Assembly: GCA_025201345.1 (NCBI GenBank)
Contig: JAIXMG010000011.1
Location: 434,001 to 498,000, forward strand
Reading direction: 5' to 3'
DNA from: Thamnidium elegans
Lineage: Eukaryota; Mucoromycota; Mucoromycetes; Mucorales; Mucoraceae
Length of the DNA: 64,000 nt
Shown: positions 12,490 to 24,313 of the stretch, piece after piece
Numbering within the stretch: position 1 is the stretch's first letter
How the letters are laid out: each line of letters opens with the position of its first letter
Notes under the pieces: model-generated
Databases searched by the model: none
What the model was told of the DNA's origin: nothing
The model's input: only the letters and a program-made list of their open reading frames with translations
Program-made: the position numbers and the translations under genes

Positions 12490-12899
12490 ATGCATGCGGC
12501 AAAGAAGAATCGCATTGAGTATCTGCCATATCGAAGAAAGGCGCTATCAGTAAAAGCAGCTACAAATATAGATAAGACTGAAAATCTTGCCATAGAACAA
12601 GAATTGATCGAATCTAATGAAGTTACCTTCTCTGGGACAGTTAGCAGCCTTTGTGCTATGACAGAAACTACAACGTTTTCTTCAAAAATATTTGAGTTTA
12701 CTCTAGATCTGTACAATAGATATAGCATTTTAGATTGGGAAGAAACTGGTAAGTTTAAATTTTGATGAATGATAGTTTTTTATTTAAAAAATAATAAGTA
12801 GGTCCTAGTAACATCGAAGATCCATCATACTTGAAGTATGTACTACTTTTAAGATATACTCAAAAGATATTGATAATGGTAGCGAACAGAAAAAAATAA
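12490..12899 (+). CDS. Uncharacterised two-exon ORF (118 aa), doubtful gene
   Basis: ATG at 12490 opens 86 codons to a canonical donor (GGTAAGT at 12748-12754). The intron is 12749-12801, ending AG. Exon 2 (12802-12899) keeps frame and ends at TAA, giving 118 residues. The C-terminal half is well-composed (DLYNRYSILDWEETG, then SNIEDPSYLKYVLLLRYTQ) and does not look like random AT-rich translation. No domain recognised, no membrane segment, no signal peptide. The surroundings are gene-poor. It may be a fragment of a larger lineage-specific multicopy family, or a relic. In-frame splicing supports a real gene; the absence of neighbours and of known domains argues for caution. Confidence 0.45.
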
Positions 12900-13178
12900 G
12901 AGATCGGTTATTAAGAAGCAAGAAGAAGACGTCTTTAGGAAAAGAGATTCAACTGCAATAGCCTGTGTATTAAACAGTTGAATGATGGGGGCCCTTACTT
13001 CTGTAATTAAAGCTGAAGATTACTGAAGACCAGTATCAACATCAAGTAAATAATAAAATTCTTTTTTAAAAAAAATATAAATGTCTTGATACAATTATAC
13101 TCTACAATATTAGATATCATTTTTAAGAGCAAAAAAAAATCAACAGATCAAAATAATATAATTTTAAAACAAGTTTTT

Positions 13179-13817
13179 TTACAACTTTGATTTATTTGTC
13201 ATGGCTAAAGCTTGTTCATTGCTCTTGATGAAATCGATGGCACGCTAATAATACATAATAATGATTAAAAAAAATAGTTTTTTTAAAATATAAAAGTTTT
13301 TTTTTTTTTACCTCACGGCCTCCTAACTTTTCGAAAATCTCTTCCAATCTTTGTGCTAACAAAAGATCGCCTTTAACCTTGATTTTACCGGTCATGTAGG
13401 CCTTTACACCAGTCATACTAAAGTGATGTTTTTAATATATATAAAAGATAAACAAATAAAAAAAAAATTTACCCTCCAGTAATGAAATTTAAAAGATCGG
13501 AATCATCAACTTGAATCTTGACTTTACGAATTTTACCTTGAGTACCAGCACGAGCTTCTTCTTCGCTAGCAGTGATTAAAGGCATAATTTCATTACCTTG
13601 GAGTAAAAGATACCTTCAATTAAAAAAAAATGAATACTTGTATCGTTACTGGTTGAGGTTCTTTTTATTATTACCAAGTAGCTTCTGCCTTCTTCTTCTT
13701 GGTGACTGTAACGATGAAAAGTCCCTTTACGTTAGGCCAAAGATTTTTGTCTTCCTTTAACTGACGTTCAAGTTCAGGAAGTAAAAGGTTAGAGACGAGT
13801 TGAGGAGGTTGGGTCAT
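13179..13817 (-). CDS. SCP2-like sterol-carrier domain protein, peroxisomal (PTS1)
   Basis: Single SCP2 domain protein in four short exons of about 150 residues. It starts MTQPPQLVSNLLLPELERQL and holds the SCP2 core (GLFIVTVTKKKKAEATW, then the IMPLITASEEEARAG and MTGVKAYMTGKIKVKGDLLLAQRLEEIF segments). The GDLLLAQRLEEIF helix is typical of the lipid-tunnel end. The last exon reads ALAMTNKSKL then stop, so the C-terminus is SKL, a canonical PTS1. Family role: non-specific carrier of sterols and acyl-CoAs, often serving peroxisomal beta-oxidation. The next gene on the same strand is acyl-CoA oxidase, also ending SKL, which supports a shared peroxisomal job. Confidence 0.9.
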
Positions 13818-14558
13818 TTTTATTAATGTAATAAAAAAAGAAGAGAAAAAGGCATTTAAAGAAAAAAACTGAATATATATAATTATTTTTGCATAATGTG
13901 GGGGAATAGTTAAAAAAAATTCACATGTAACAACAGAATAAAATAAAAAAAGCTTGGATTTCCCATGCGTAATAAAAAAAAAAAAGGTCTGAAAATGATA
14001 CAAGATTGAAACAACCTTAGTTTTTTTTTTTTTTTTTTTTTTTTGTCAGCATATGAAAAGGAAAGGTTCAGTCATATGTATAAAATACAAATTGTATTAA
14101 CATGTTTTGATATTATAATTTCCAAGTATCTAAATATGGAAGAATATCACTTTGTAATTGTTTTGGATTATATTTGCGATGGGGTTTGTTTTTATTTGTA
14201 CAACTTACAAAATGTTCTTAAGGTGGGAACGTACTACGTAAGTTTTGTTTATATTGATTGGTTTACGGGGTTTCCTCTTTATTTTTGAAAAAAATAAAAT
14301 AAGAATTGTAAATCAAACATGTATTTGTGCAAAGGTTATTTATTTTATTTTCTATTTCAGTAGGGAAAAAAAGAAAGGGGAGTATATCTGACCCATACTG
14401 AAATAAAATATCCAATAAGCTTAATAAAAAACACCCCGGGTAGAACGTCTCTCGTTATCTTTACCGAAATGTTTATTCTAAAAGGGTTAATTTATTTCTT
14501 AGAGTGCTTAAATGGAAGGATAAACCCAGTGTTTGTATTATACAAAAAAAAATTGAAT
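13818..14558. other. Spacer between acyl-CoA oxidase and SCP2 genes
   Basis: No gene. AT-rich, with a T-run at about 14022-14044. It holds the SCP2 promoter and the oxidase 3' flank. Confidence 0.6.
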
Positions 14559-16870
14559 TTAAAGTTTTGAAGGGGCAGTTTTATCCTTATTCTGATGAAT
14601 AAAAGGCTTGATATATTCTTCATAACCATCTACCACAAGTGTATGATTTAAAGGTTCAGCTTCAGCCATCTTAGTCATAGATTCATAGACACGACCATCA
14701 TAACGACCTAAAGCAGAGTGAAGATAATAGTCAGGTAAAGCAAATGCATCCACAAGACCTACAGCTTGAGGACGAACTTGTTCAAGTAAAGAAATGACTT
14801 GTTCCTTTAACATAGCACTTTGTTCAGGGCTCAAGTATCCAGACAAAAGGAACTCAGAAAGCTCCTTCTCCATGGTATGAAGAGCAAAGAGGTAAGCCAA
14901 AGTCTTCAAGACATTGACAATAGGCTTGAATTGAGGAGTAGAAAGTGAAGGGTCATTTTGAAGAGTAACAACGAAGTTACGAACCAACATAAATTGGCAA
15001 TGAGCCTTTGATATACGACTAATTTCAACCAACATGGAGTTCCAAGTACGACCATGACGATCAATTTGTTCGGCAAGTTTAGCAATACCAAAAGCAGCAC
15101 GGAAACCAAATGCAGACAAGATTAACTCAGGATTTAAGAAATCAGTGGGTTTGGTAGCAGGACACTTGGATGTGGGGTTTTCAAGGTACTGAGTCAAATA
15201 AGTGATGGTTTGATTGTACTCTGAAGGCTCGGCCTTACCGGCAACCACGTTACGGAAAGTCTTGAGCAAGTAACGTGCAGTTTGTTGAGTCAAGATATAG
15301 TTATCACCTTCCCAAGTAACGTTAGGAAGATAATCTTGATAGAATTGACCTAATCCAGAAAAGTTACTGTAACCGTGTCCGCCACAAGCACGTCTACATT
15401 CTTCAATAGATTCGACAGCCATAGTGGTAGTTAAACTCTTGAGGCCGGAAGAAGAAGCATGAAGATCAGCCAACAAGTTAAAATTACCTTGTTGCATAGC
15501 TTCTTGATTTAAATCGTAAAGTCGCAACATCTCACGGCCAGTAAAGAAACAAGCATAAGCAGAAGCAACAATAGGCAATAAACGATATTGTTGCATAGTA
15601 TAGTCCAAAACAGGAGTTTCAATTACTTGGTTATCCCATTTCTTGGGATTAGCTGCATCAACAAATTGTTGACGAATAGTAGAGTAACGAATAGCAATGG
15701 TAGTAGCTTTAGCAAGAGCATATCTAACACCCATAACAATATTAGCACGCACATAAACCATAGTTCCGTAAGAGAGTTTGGCATTAGGGGGCTTAGAGTA
15801 TTCACCAGTGGAAGGTTTGACTTGAGAGTATTTAGCCAAGAAAGAAACGTGAGGAACGCGGTAATGATCAAACATGATAAAACCATTATCGGTAGCGTTA
15901 AAACCAAATTTGGGGCCGATATCACCTACGGTAATACCATGGAGAGGACGATGGTCTTCTAAACTACGGATTTGAACACAGAAAGGATGAGGACCCAAGT
16001 CTTTACCATCTGTAATTAAACGAGCCATTACAATGGCATGATTAGCGGCTTTACCAAGACCACCAATCCACCACTTGGAAGCTGTCAAAGTAGGAGAATG
16101 AATTTCAAATTCATTTGTTTCGGGGATGTAAGTGGCGGTGGTTTCGAGTCCTTGAACATTAGAACCGTGGCCCAACTAAATAAAGTTTTTTAAGTTCTAT
16201 CCGTGCACTCCTTTTTTTTTTTTTTTTTTTTTTTTAATAAACTTACCTCAGTTTGAGCATAACAACCAATGATTTTATGTTTTAATGCAGGTTCAAGGAA
16301 AAGTTTCTTTTGCTCATTGGTAGTTTGAGACATAAGGGTAGGAATAAACATACCATAATGAAGAGAGAACTAAACAGGTATATATTAATAAAAAGATAAA
16401 ATCTCGCGTGATACAATATGTCAATTTATATAAAAAAAAAACTTACTGGTGTAGATTGATCATAAAGAAAGTTTGCAAGTCTAGTGTCTTGTTCATCCCA
16501 CATGTGTTCTCTAATAATTGAACATATGGCGAAAAAAAATTCAGTACGTTCTCTCTCTCTCTCGCTCTCTTTTTTCCTTGAATTATTACCTTGCAAGTTC
16601 AATCATACGCTTATCCTTCCATAAACCAGTAGCGATTTTATCAGTACGACTCTGATAGTAACGATTCGATTTATCGAATGCAGGTTCGTTTGAAATAACT
16701 TGTAAAACATTATTCATCTTGATAAGCCATTCTTCCGTATACATAAACTTGGATAGTTCTTTAATATCAAAACTAGTTTTAGCTCTTTCTGCGTTTAAGA
16801 GTGCTTCTCCACCGGGGCCTCTTGGCTTCAAGTTGGGAAACTTAGTGGCGACGTTATTATTGAAAGACAT
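14559..16870 (-). CDS. Peroxisomal acyl-CoA oxidase
   Basis: FAD enzyme of the first step of peroxisomal beta-oxidation (acyl-CoA to trans-2-enoyl-CoA with H2O2). Four exons: 16870 to about 16587, two short ones around 16510-16445 and 16370-16247, and a long one from about 16175 to 14559, about 680 residues in all. Landmarks: CYAQTELGHGSNVQGLETTA at the exon 3/4 join (the flavin/substrate TELGHG motif), the FDHYRVPH segment, ACGGHGYSNFSGL, and the TWEGDNYILTQQTARYL stretch holding the catalytic glutamate. It ends KTAPSKL, a PTS1. Length and motifs are those of yeast POX1 and animal ACOX1. A T-run over 20 bases lies in the third intron. Which chain length it prefers cannot be told. Confidence 0.96.
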
Positions 16871-17316
16871 TATTTATATATATATAAAAAGTAAAAGAAA
16901 GTTAAATAATTATAAAATAAAAAAAAAGGGAAACTTATTAAAAAAAAATGACTAAATTACGGTAATTTGAAGTGCCGTGGGAATAGGCTTTAGTAACAAT
17001 GTACCGTTTAAAAAAGAAAGAAAGAAAGCATTCAAGTTCCGAATTGTTTTTTTCAGTATATAAAAAATGCATAATGAGAAATAGCCTACTTGATTTGTGG
17101 GCACACAAAAAAAAAAAGTTTTGCTTATATTGGGGTAACAGTGATCCATTTTCACATACCAATTAATATTTGATAAGACGATATATGCGTGTGTTATGTT
17201 TTGTCCCAAGTCCTAATTTTTGGTTTAACAACTACTACTTCTACAATGATTATATACACAAATATACATATAAAAAAACAAAAACTTGATTCTCTTTTTA
17301 TTTGTATTAGAATATA
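16871..17316. other. Spacer between SF3A1 and acyl-CoA oxidase
   Basis: Oxidase promoter side and SF3A1 3' flank. Only chance ORFs. Confidence 0.55.
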
Positions 17317-19705
17317 CTATCTCTTTCTAACTTCAAGTGCCAACGCATAACCTTCACTAATATTATAAAAGCTCAATGTTTTACTATTGTTTAAAACTGT
17401 ATTTGCAGCAGAAAGCTTTTGTTTACCAGCAGGCATACCAATTTGAGATGCAATACGATCTTTCACAGTAGAAATAAGTGTACTTGGTAATAATCCACTA
17501 ATTGTGATATCTGACCCTGTTAAATTCCATTCAGGTTTATCTGGCATATTAGGTGTTTGAATTGTAACTGAAAAGGTAGGCTAAGGCACAAACACAAAAA
17601 AAAAAAAAATTTAATAAAATAACATATATTATATTTTATGTGTACTTACAATTTGAGGTGCTTGCCATTCTGGCTCTTCTAAACGAGGTTTCTTTTCAGC
17701 TGATACTTCAGGTTCTTCAAGCTTACGTACAGTAGGTATTATGGGCATAGGTGCAGGATTAGGAGGTGCAACACTTGGTGGTGGGCCACTATTCATTGGC
17801 ATAGTACCGCCATTCGAAATATTATACATACCAGGTACTTGGTTTGAGAAAGCTTGTTGCTCAGGGGTGTAGTATTGAGGAGCAGAGTATGCTGATGGTG
17901 GAGGCATACCTTGTACATAAACATTTTGCGGTTGACCGGGAATTTGTGGTCCAATATCCTCTCTAATAATAATTATAATAATACTTAGTAGCTGATAAAT
18001 AATAATAATAATAAACTTACCCAGCAGCACCAATTCTTCTATGCATTTGAGCAATTTGATCCTCAATGCTTGTCTTTTGAGCTCTTTGATTAGCTAAACT
18101 CATAGTAGCAGTATGACCATCCCAAGTAACTCTATCCTTCTTCTTTGCTTCCTCTTCCTGTTCTTTAATTCTCTTGTATGCATCCATTTCATCAGAACCA
18201 AAAATATCTGGACGTAACGCAGAGATACCTTTCAAGATCTTTGCTATATCAGTACCCTCTTGTAACAAATTACTATCTCTTTGTTTAGCTTCCATAGCCA
18301 TCTTTTGATCTTTCCATTTAGGATCAAGTAATTCAATACGCATATGTTCATCTAATTCGTCAACGGGAATAGGTTCTCTACAACGAGGACAAAGTGAAGT
18401 AGCAGTAGGTCCCTTTATAGGTGTAGTACCGTAAAGTTTAGGTTTACGATCAGAACGAATTTTGATGGGTGCGTTTGTATCGGGAAGCTTAGGTACAGTA
18501 ACATGTTGTTGTGCATTTTCCTCATCGGATTCATCCATATCAACATCATCTGCTTCCATATCTGTCTTTTGATCAGCATCTATAGCGTCAGGCATAGATG
18601 CTAAACGCTTCTGTGCTAATGACATATTCTCTAAATCTGATAAACTCATGGGTGGTGGTAACTCAGATTTTTCGTCTGCTTCTGTAAATTCAACTGTTTC
18701 TACGACAACAAAATCGTGCCAATCGATACTAGCATAAGCAACTACAAAAAAGAAAAAAATGTTAATAAATACATAACAGTCTTAAAAAAGCTTATATTAC
18801 TTCTTTCTTTTTCGTCTTCATCATTCTTCTTCTTCTTTTCGGCTTCTTGCCAAACAACCCATTCAACACGCTCCTTTACTCTTTCCAAAATATGATACTT
18901 GTCAGTTGTATTTAATTTTAACTTTTCTTGTAAGTCTTTAGGTGGTAAAAAGACTTTGGTGTATTGTTTAACAAGTTCAGTAAAGTAAGGAAACAAACTA
19001 TGAGAAGGACGTAAAAAGTCGAATTGATAATTTCTTGATTCACGTTGAGCGAGTTGACCTATAAATGCACGACCATTACGAGCTGCAAATTGTGCTGTTA
19101 ATTTCATGATATCCCTATTATATTTATAAAAATTAATTTCGTGTTTTGTATTTTTCTTATAATGATTAAATCTTTCTTTACAAATCTTGTGCAGACATGG
19201 AAGGCATGGCAGCTGAAAATTCAAAAGGTTCGGGCTCTTTAGGAGCAAGATTAACCAGTTTTTCAACTGGTGCTTCTTGTACGTGATCTTGAGATTGTCC
19301 AGTATTTTGAGGTACTATATTTTATACACGTCAAAAAAATATTTTTCTTTTTTAAGGGTGTGTACGAATACAACTTACCTTTGCCGTCTTTCACTTCCTG
19401 ATATTTAAAACGATAATATGCATAGTAAGGATCGTGTGGATTCAAAAAGTTAAAGCGACCGTCTTTATTAGTTTCACGAATATGGTTTTCTAACTCTGGG
19501 CCTTTAGTTGCCAAATTGGCTGCGGCTTTATCAATCATCTCTTTTTTTTTTAAATAAACATTTGTTAGTGTTTTGAATTCGACAATAATAACAAAAGAGT
19601 GTACATACTTCTAATATCGGGAGGAGGATAAATGATACCAGTGACAGGTTGCGAATCACCAGAAGATCCGTTAGGACCTTGATGATCAATATCCATCATA
19701 GACAT
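17317..19705 (-). CDS. Splicing factor 3A subunit 1 (SF3A1/PRP21)
   Basis: Component of the U2 snRNP SF3a complex, needed for pre-spliceosome assembly. At least seven exons. ATG at 19705 begins MSMMDIDHQGPNGSS and leads to VTGIIYPPPDIR. The first SURP module follows (DKAAANLATKGPELENHIR, FNFLNPHDPYYAYYR). The second SURP module is at FAARNGRAFIGQLAQRE, with the FDFLRPSHSLFPYF segment. A charged linker follows with a zinc-finger-like LCPRCREPIPVDEL stretch. A P-rich region then precedes a C-terminal ubiquitin-like domain (ITISGLLPSTLISTVKDRI) ending in basic residues (ALALEVRKR). The complete SURP1-SURP2-UBL order matches the family. AATF lies 171 bp upstream, same strand. Confidence 0.95.
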
Positions 19706-19876
19706 TACTAAAAAGAATATTATAACGAAAAGAAAAAAAAAAATATAGCGTTGCAACGCCTTTGTAAAAAAAAGGGTTGCCCTTCAATTGTGACTTTGTT
19801 TTATCAAATTATTTCGCATTAAGACTCTCTAAAAAATGGTTTTATTTTATTTTTATATAATGTATACAATGATGGT

Positions 19877-21699
19877 TTATTCGTCTAAGCTATCGCCACC
19901 TAATTTTTGGCCAAGTAAAGAAGAATATAATTCTTCTACCATAGCTTCGTGCCAGGTACCGACTGGCACAGGAGCCATAAAGTTTTGAAGTTTTTCATGA
20001 ACATTGAAACTATACAAAAGATAAAAAGAATTAGTATATAAAGTATACACACACACATATATATATATGCTCTTACCGAAGTTGACGACCTTTGCTTGCT
20101 TTTCTATCAACAACCTTCTTCTTCTTCTTTTGTTCAGCTTGTTTACGAGCAGCCCATCTCATACCGATAGCCATTGGGTCATCAGTATCAACCATACGAG
20201 ATTCAATTAATTCACGTAACTGTTGTTGATAAAAGTCTTGATCATCGAAAATCTCAACATCATAGGTATTTAAGTGACGATCAGGCTTCTTTCCGGTATC
20301 TTTTTCTTCTTCTTTAGCAGCTACTTCAACCTTACCAATAATCTTATAATCAGATCTTTGAAGTTGTGTTCTCTTAATTAATCCAGACTTATCAGCCATA
20401 GCATTTTCAATTTGTGACATAATATTTTGATCGAATGCCTTGAATTTCTTATTTAAGCGTGCGCCTGCTGCAACTTGGACCTTGTTACTCCACTTTTCTA
20501 ATGTACTGTTACGGAAAGGAATGAATCTATATACATAAAAAGTTAGTATATCATATATACGTATATATAATTATGTACTTACACGTCGTTAATTTGTGAA
20601 ATATCATTCCAAAGCTTCTCAATATATTCATCATCATCATCAAGATGTCTCTTTCTTGTATTGAAATCTACTGTTGAAACATCAATAGAACCATTTTGTG
20701 TAAATAAATCTGTACGTATATCGATTAAATCATCAATCACTTCGCGTAAATCATTTTTAGCATTCTCCAAGTCTTTTTCAACACCTTCAGTCTTTGCTAA
20801 GAAATCCATCCAACCATCTTTTTGAGGAAGCTTATTAGCATCGTCAACTACTTTTTGCATACGAATACGATTTTCTAAACAGTTATCCCATAAAGTCTAT
20901 ATTATTATATATTTTTTTAGTTATACATATATATCTAATAATAATAAATCTAGTCTTACCAATTGTTGTCTAACATGTTGACCCTTTTCAACATCGGATT
21001 GTGCACTCTTGGATAATTGAGAAATCATTTGCCTATTTTTTTTTTAAAAAAAAAAGAGATAATTATTAAAAAAAACTATACTTTTTTTAAAATGCATCAA
21101 ATAAAAACATACTTTTCTTCTTCTTGAATTCTACGAAGTTCAGCATCAATATCATCATCGCCTTCGACATGTTTCACTTCTTCTTCCTCAGACTCTTCTC
21201 CGGATTGTTCTTCGTCACTAACTTCTTCTTCGTCAGAGTTAGCGTTAGCAAGTAAATCCTCATCATCATCGTTACTATCGTCTTCAATTTCTTGCTCACT
21301 ACCCGAGATATTTTCCTCTTCATCGTCAGAATAGATATCCTTACGACTTGTACGTTTACCAGCATAACGAGGATCGTCTAACAATGGTTGTTCGTTACGA
21401 AGTTTACTTTTACCAACTGACACATAATGATCACGAGCTCCATTATCGTCTGCTTCACTATCTTCATCACTATTATCATTTTGATCATTCAAAGGTTCAA
21501 GAATATCCTCGGGATCGTAATCTATTTTTTTTTTCAGTATTTTAGTTTTTTTAAAAAAAAAATATACATAATATATGCTTTTTACCCTTGGGTGCAGTTG
21601 AATCAAGATTAGCAATAAGATCAGCAAGTGAAGCACTCTCTATAAAGATATTAGTTGATATACTTTTTGTGTTGAAATTGATGTATACTTACTTGTCAT
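19877..21699 (-). CDS. AATF/BFR2-family (TRAUB) ribosome-biogenesis protein
   Basis: Nucleolar protein of the small-subunit processome; yeast BFR2 acts with it in early 18S rRNA processing. Seven or so exons. The first is tiny: ATG ACA A at 21699, then GTAAGT; the next exon restores MTKSASLADLIANLDS. A very acidic stretch follows (DYDPEDILEPL through several DDE/EEE blocks). The AATF/Che1 region follows (LWDNCLENRIRMQKVV, WNDISQINDVFIPFRNSTLEKWSNK). The TRAUB domain is at the end (YDVEIFDDQDFYQQQLRELI, MRWAARKQAEQKKKKK, ASKGRQLRFNVHEKLQNFM). It ends GQKLGGDSLDE. Domain order and signature are those of the family. Confidence 0.93.
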
Positions 21700-21849
21700 G
21701 GTAAATTAAGCGTTTTTTTTTAAACGAGTGTAAAAAAAAAAGCGTTAGATAGAAATCCTGTCAATAAATAATGTGGCTTGATCTCGTGACTCGTTTTCAA
21801 TACCATTTCCCCTAACACTGTGATCAATTATCAAAACCAATTTTTTATT

Positions 21850-22070
21850 TTACTTTACTTTTTGTTTTATGATTAAATCTCTATAGATTTTTTTGAAGTC
21901 TATAATTGCCTTATTAAAAGCATCTGCAGCTGCGTAATTATTTTCGTAAGAGACGTTTACTGAGAGCGGATTTTGAAGCTCTAATAGATTAGAAGATAAT
22001 TCATTATTAATATTATTAGTATCAATATGAATATCTTCATTAGTGTTGTCGTTGTCGTTGTTAATATTAC

Positions 22071-22110
<40 letters not shown>

Positions 22111-22488
22111 GTTGTTATTGCCATCTTCCGCTTGGTTTAATTCGATGAGCTAGCTGCCGACCATATTGAAATGGGAGTTGATAGTTGGCTGAACTATGTC
22201 CAAAGCAGGCATGAACCTCTGTATGAAAAACATATTCTTGCAAGTCGTTCTACGGTAAACGAAGTAATGACATGGGCAAGAAATGAGGACACCTTCTTCA
22301 CTGACGCTTAAGTCATACATAACTTCTTCGTCCATAAAAGATCTTATTTTGAAATCAAAATTAGCCTTAAAAGAGAACACATCTTTATAATAACCAGTTC
22401 CTTTTTTCAAATAACCGAATTTTTCTATCGTCCTTTTTAGGGTGTCCTCGGTAAAATAAAAGCGAACAGGCGATTTTAAATCCTAAGA
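21850..22488 (-). pseudogene. Broken SWIM-zinc-finger ORF, transposase-derived type
   Basis: Read on the minus strand, an open frame starts just after a TTAG acceptor-like site at about 22489 with no in-frame ATG in front. It includes FYFTEDTLKRTIEKFGYL and VLISCPCHYFVYRRTTCKN. The CPC...C pattern resembles a SWIM finger (C-x-C-x-n-C-x-H), but the final histidine position is Asn. A TAG stop at 22150-22152 interrupts. Beyond it the same frame stays open for about 100 codons: an Asn run coded by the AAT tract, then a plausible helical end (YAAADAFNKAIIDFKKIYRD), stopping at 21850. Interpretation: a decayed relative of FAR1/MULE-derived SWIM proteins. Alternatively a real C-terminal exon that ends at TAG. 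Confidence 0.5.
22070..22110. repeat. (ATT)n trinucleotide repeat
   Basis: About 13 ATT units. On the minus strand it reads as an Asn run inside the SWIM pseudogene frame. Confidence 0.9.
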
Positions 22489-22584
22489 GCATCCGCAGCG
22501 GCTCACTTAAAATAGCCACTATACTAGATAAGTGATCGATTCTAATGATTTTCGTTTGCAGCGATTGTACTAGAATATTCACTT

Positions 22585-23713
22585 AAAAAATAATCGCAAA
22601 ATAAAATTTAAACCAAATGCAAACTCATTGAAAAATGTCACTGTTTTATTATTATACATTAATTATTTTTTAAGAATAGTGCAGAACCTAGATTAAAGAG
22701 ACGTTTCCAACAGAAGTTTCGAGGTTTGAGTTAGATACAAAATATGGTGCTATAACAAAGAACTGATTAGCATTATTTGAACAGTGTATAAGACCGACTA
22801 GAAGATTGATGTCTCGCTTAAATTAGTACCGCTATAGGTATAATTAGAATTTTCGCTTCTAACTTAATAGTTTAATACTTATAACCTAATAGTTTAGTAG
22901 GGTAAAATATCGCAGCTTTTATTCCGATATGAAGTAAGAAATAATTCAACGACAGTTAATTAAAAGGGGATAAAGAGAGAGAGGTAATTTAAGGTTTACA
23001 ATTTATAAACACGGTTACTGCACCGACAATTCGATACCATAACAGAGCAGATCAAACCCATCTACAAAGGCCGACCATTTCCCTCATTAATGATAATACA
23101 CATGTTCTGTTATAGAATTATTATTGATGCCTGTTGATGGTATTGCTGTTCTTAAATGAGTTTGTAGTTTTTTTCTACATATGAGTTTAAGCAAAAAAAA
23201 AAAGCTGGTGCTTCTATCTTTCCCCGAAAACTTTGACAATCTCAATAACGACTCTTCATTTTGGAATTAAATAAAATAATCTTTTAAACTTGTCGAAATA
23301 ATATTAGAAGTTATTAAAATAAATGTTTTAAAAAAAACAATAAGTATATAATGTTGAGAGAAAGAATTGTAAAAAAAAAAAAAAAAAGTATATTAAGTTT
23401 CCCGTAATACGCATTAGTTATTAGTATTGTTTCCATAGTATATACTAAAGTATATTTTTATCCAGTAAGAAAAGGTATACGTATTGACAGTTAGAACTAT
23501 GGGGTATGATCGATCAATATTATGCTATCCCAAAAAATATTTAATTTGAAAAGGCTATAATATTTACAACCATATTCTACTTACTAAATGTTTGTATTTA
23601 CTCTAGATATATGACAGAAGACTCCTTCATTTCCATAAATGAAATATGATAATTATGATATATCAAGTTCACATAACACCTTTCAATAATGAAAAGGGTG
23701 AAAAGTGTTTAAA
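22585..23713. other. Gene-poor spacer upstream of tRNA-Gly
   Basis: More than 1 kb with no supportable gene. AT-rich with no long ORF. Confidence 0.6.
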
Positions 23714-23767
23714 AACGTGACTACACGTGATAAATGCGTGATATTCACGTGAATTTCACGTGTTTTT
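23714..23767 (+). promoter_or_regulatory. Phased 11-bp CACGTGA array upstream of tRNA-Gly
   Basis: Five consecutive units start at 23714, 23724, 23735, 23746 and 23757 (spacing 10, 11, 11, 11). They begin AACGTG, CACGTG, TGCGTG, CACGTG, CACGTG, and the first four continue with A. The last full CACGTG ends 54 bases before the tRNA. A TATA-like stretch (ATATATAAAT, 23781-23790) lies between, at about -36 to -27. CACGTG is the core of bHLH-type sites. What binds here is not known. The tRNA-Tyr gene has the same arrangement. Confidence 0.75.
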
Positions 23768-23816
23768 TAACTTTTTTAATATATATAAATATTTATGCTT
23801 TAATCCAACATGAAAT

Positions 23817-23887
23817 GCGCGGTTGGTTAAGTGGTATAATCTTCGCCTGCCACGCGAAGGGCCGGGGTTCGATTCCCCGACCGCGCA
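23817..23887 (+). tRNA. tRNA-Gly (GCC)
   Basis: Full cloverleaf, 71 nt. Acceptor GCGCGGT pairs 7/7 with ACCGCGC, discriminator A. D-arm TGGTTAAGTGGTATAATC. Anticodon stem TTCGC/GCGAA around loop CTGCCAC with anticodon GCC. T-arm CGGGG TTCGATT CCCCG. No intron. A TTTT terminator follows at about 23893. Box A and box B match the consensus. Confidence 0.97.
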
Positions 23888-24313
23888 TAGCTTTTACTAT
23901 TTTATTTGAATATAGTAGTGTATCAAGACGTTGTTACACCAATTTGTTGGATTTGGTTTGAGAAAGAAAGAGGGCGTACAATTATTTTGACTTACTTGTG
24001 TATATAGTAACTTTTATTTTAAGTTTTAGACATATTAGAAATAACAAGATGTAGTTTTTAGTGAATATATTTGATTTAGAAAATAATGGATTTGACATTA
24101 TAAGATTTTTTTGAAACATACACCTTTTTTTTTTTAATAATCGATGCATTTCAGTATACATTCACTATTTATATGAATTAAAATACACACAAAGTATTAG
24201 TTATGAAGAGAAAGCTGTATGTAATTCTTTTTTTTTATTTTTTATTTCCAGAATTGATATATATATATATAAAACGACACAAAAATTTTTTTTATGCAAA
24301 AATAAAGAATATT
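23888..24313. other. Spacer between tRNA-Gly and transportin gene
   Basis: Pol III terminator T-run, then AT-rich DNA with the transportin 3' flank. No gene seen. Confidence 0.6.

Noticed and set aside
21348..21612. Plus-strand ORFs opposite the AATF acidic exon
   Set aside because: Antisense to repetitive GAA/GAT codons of a real exon.
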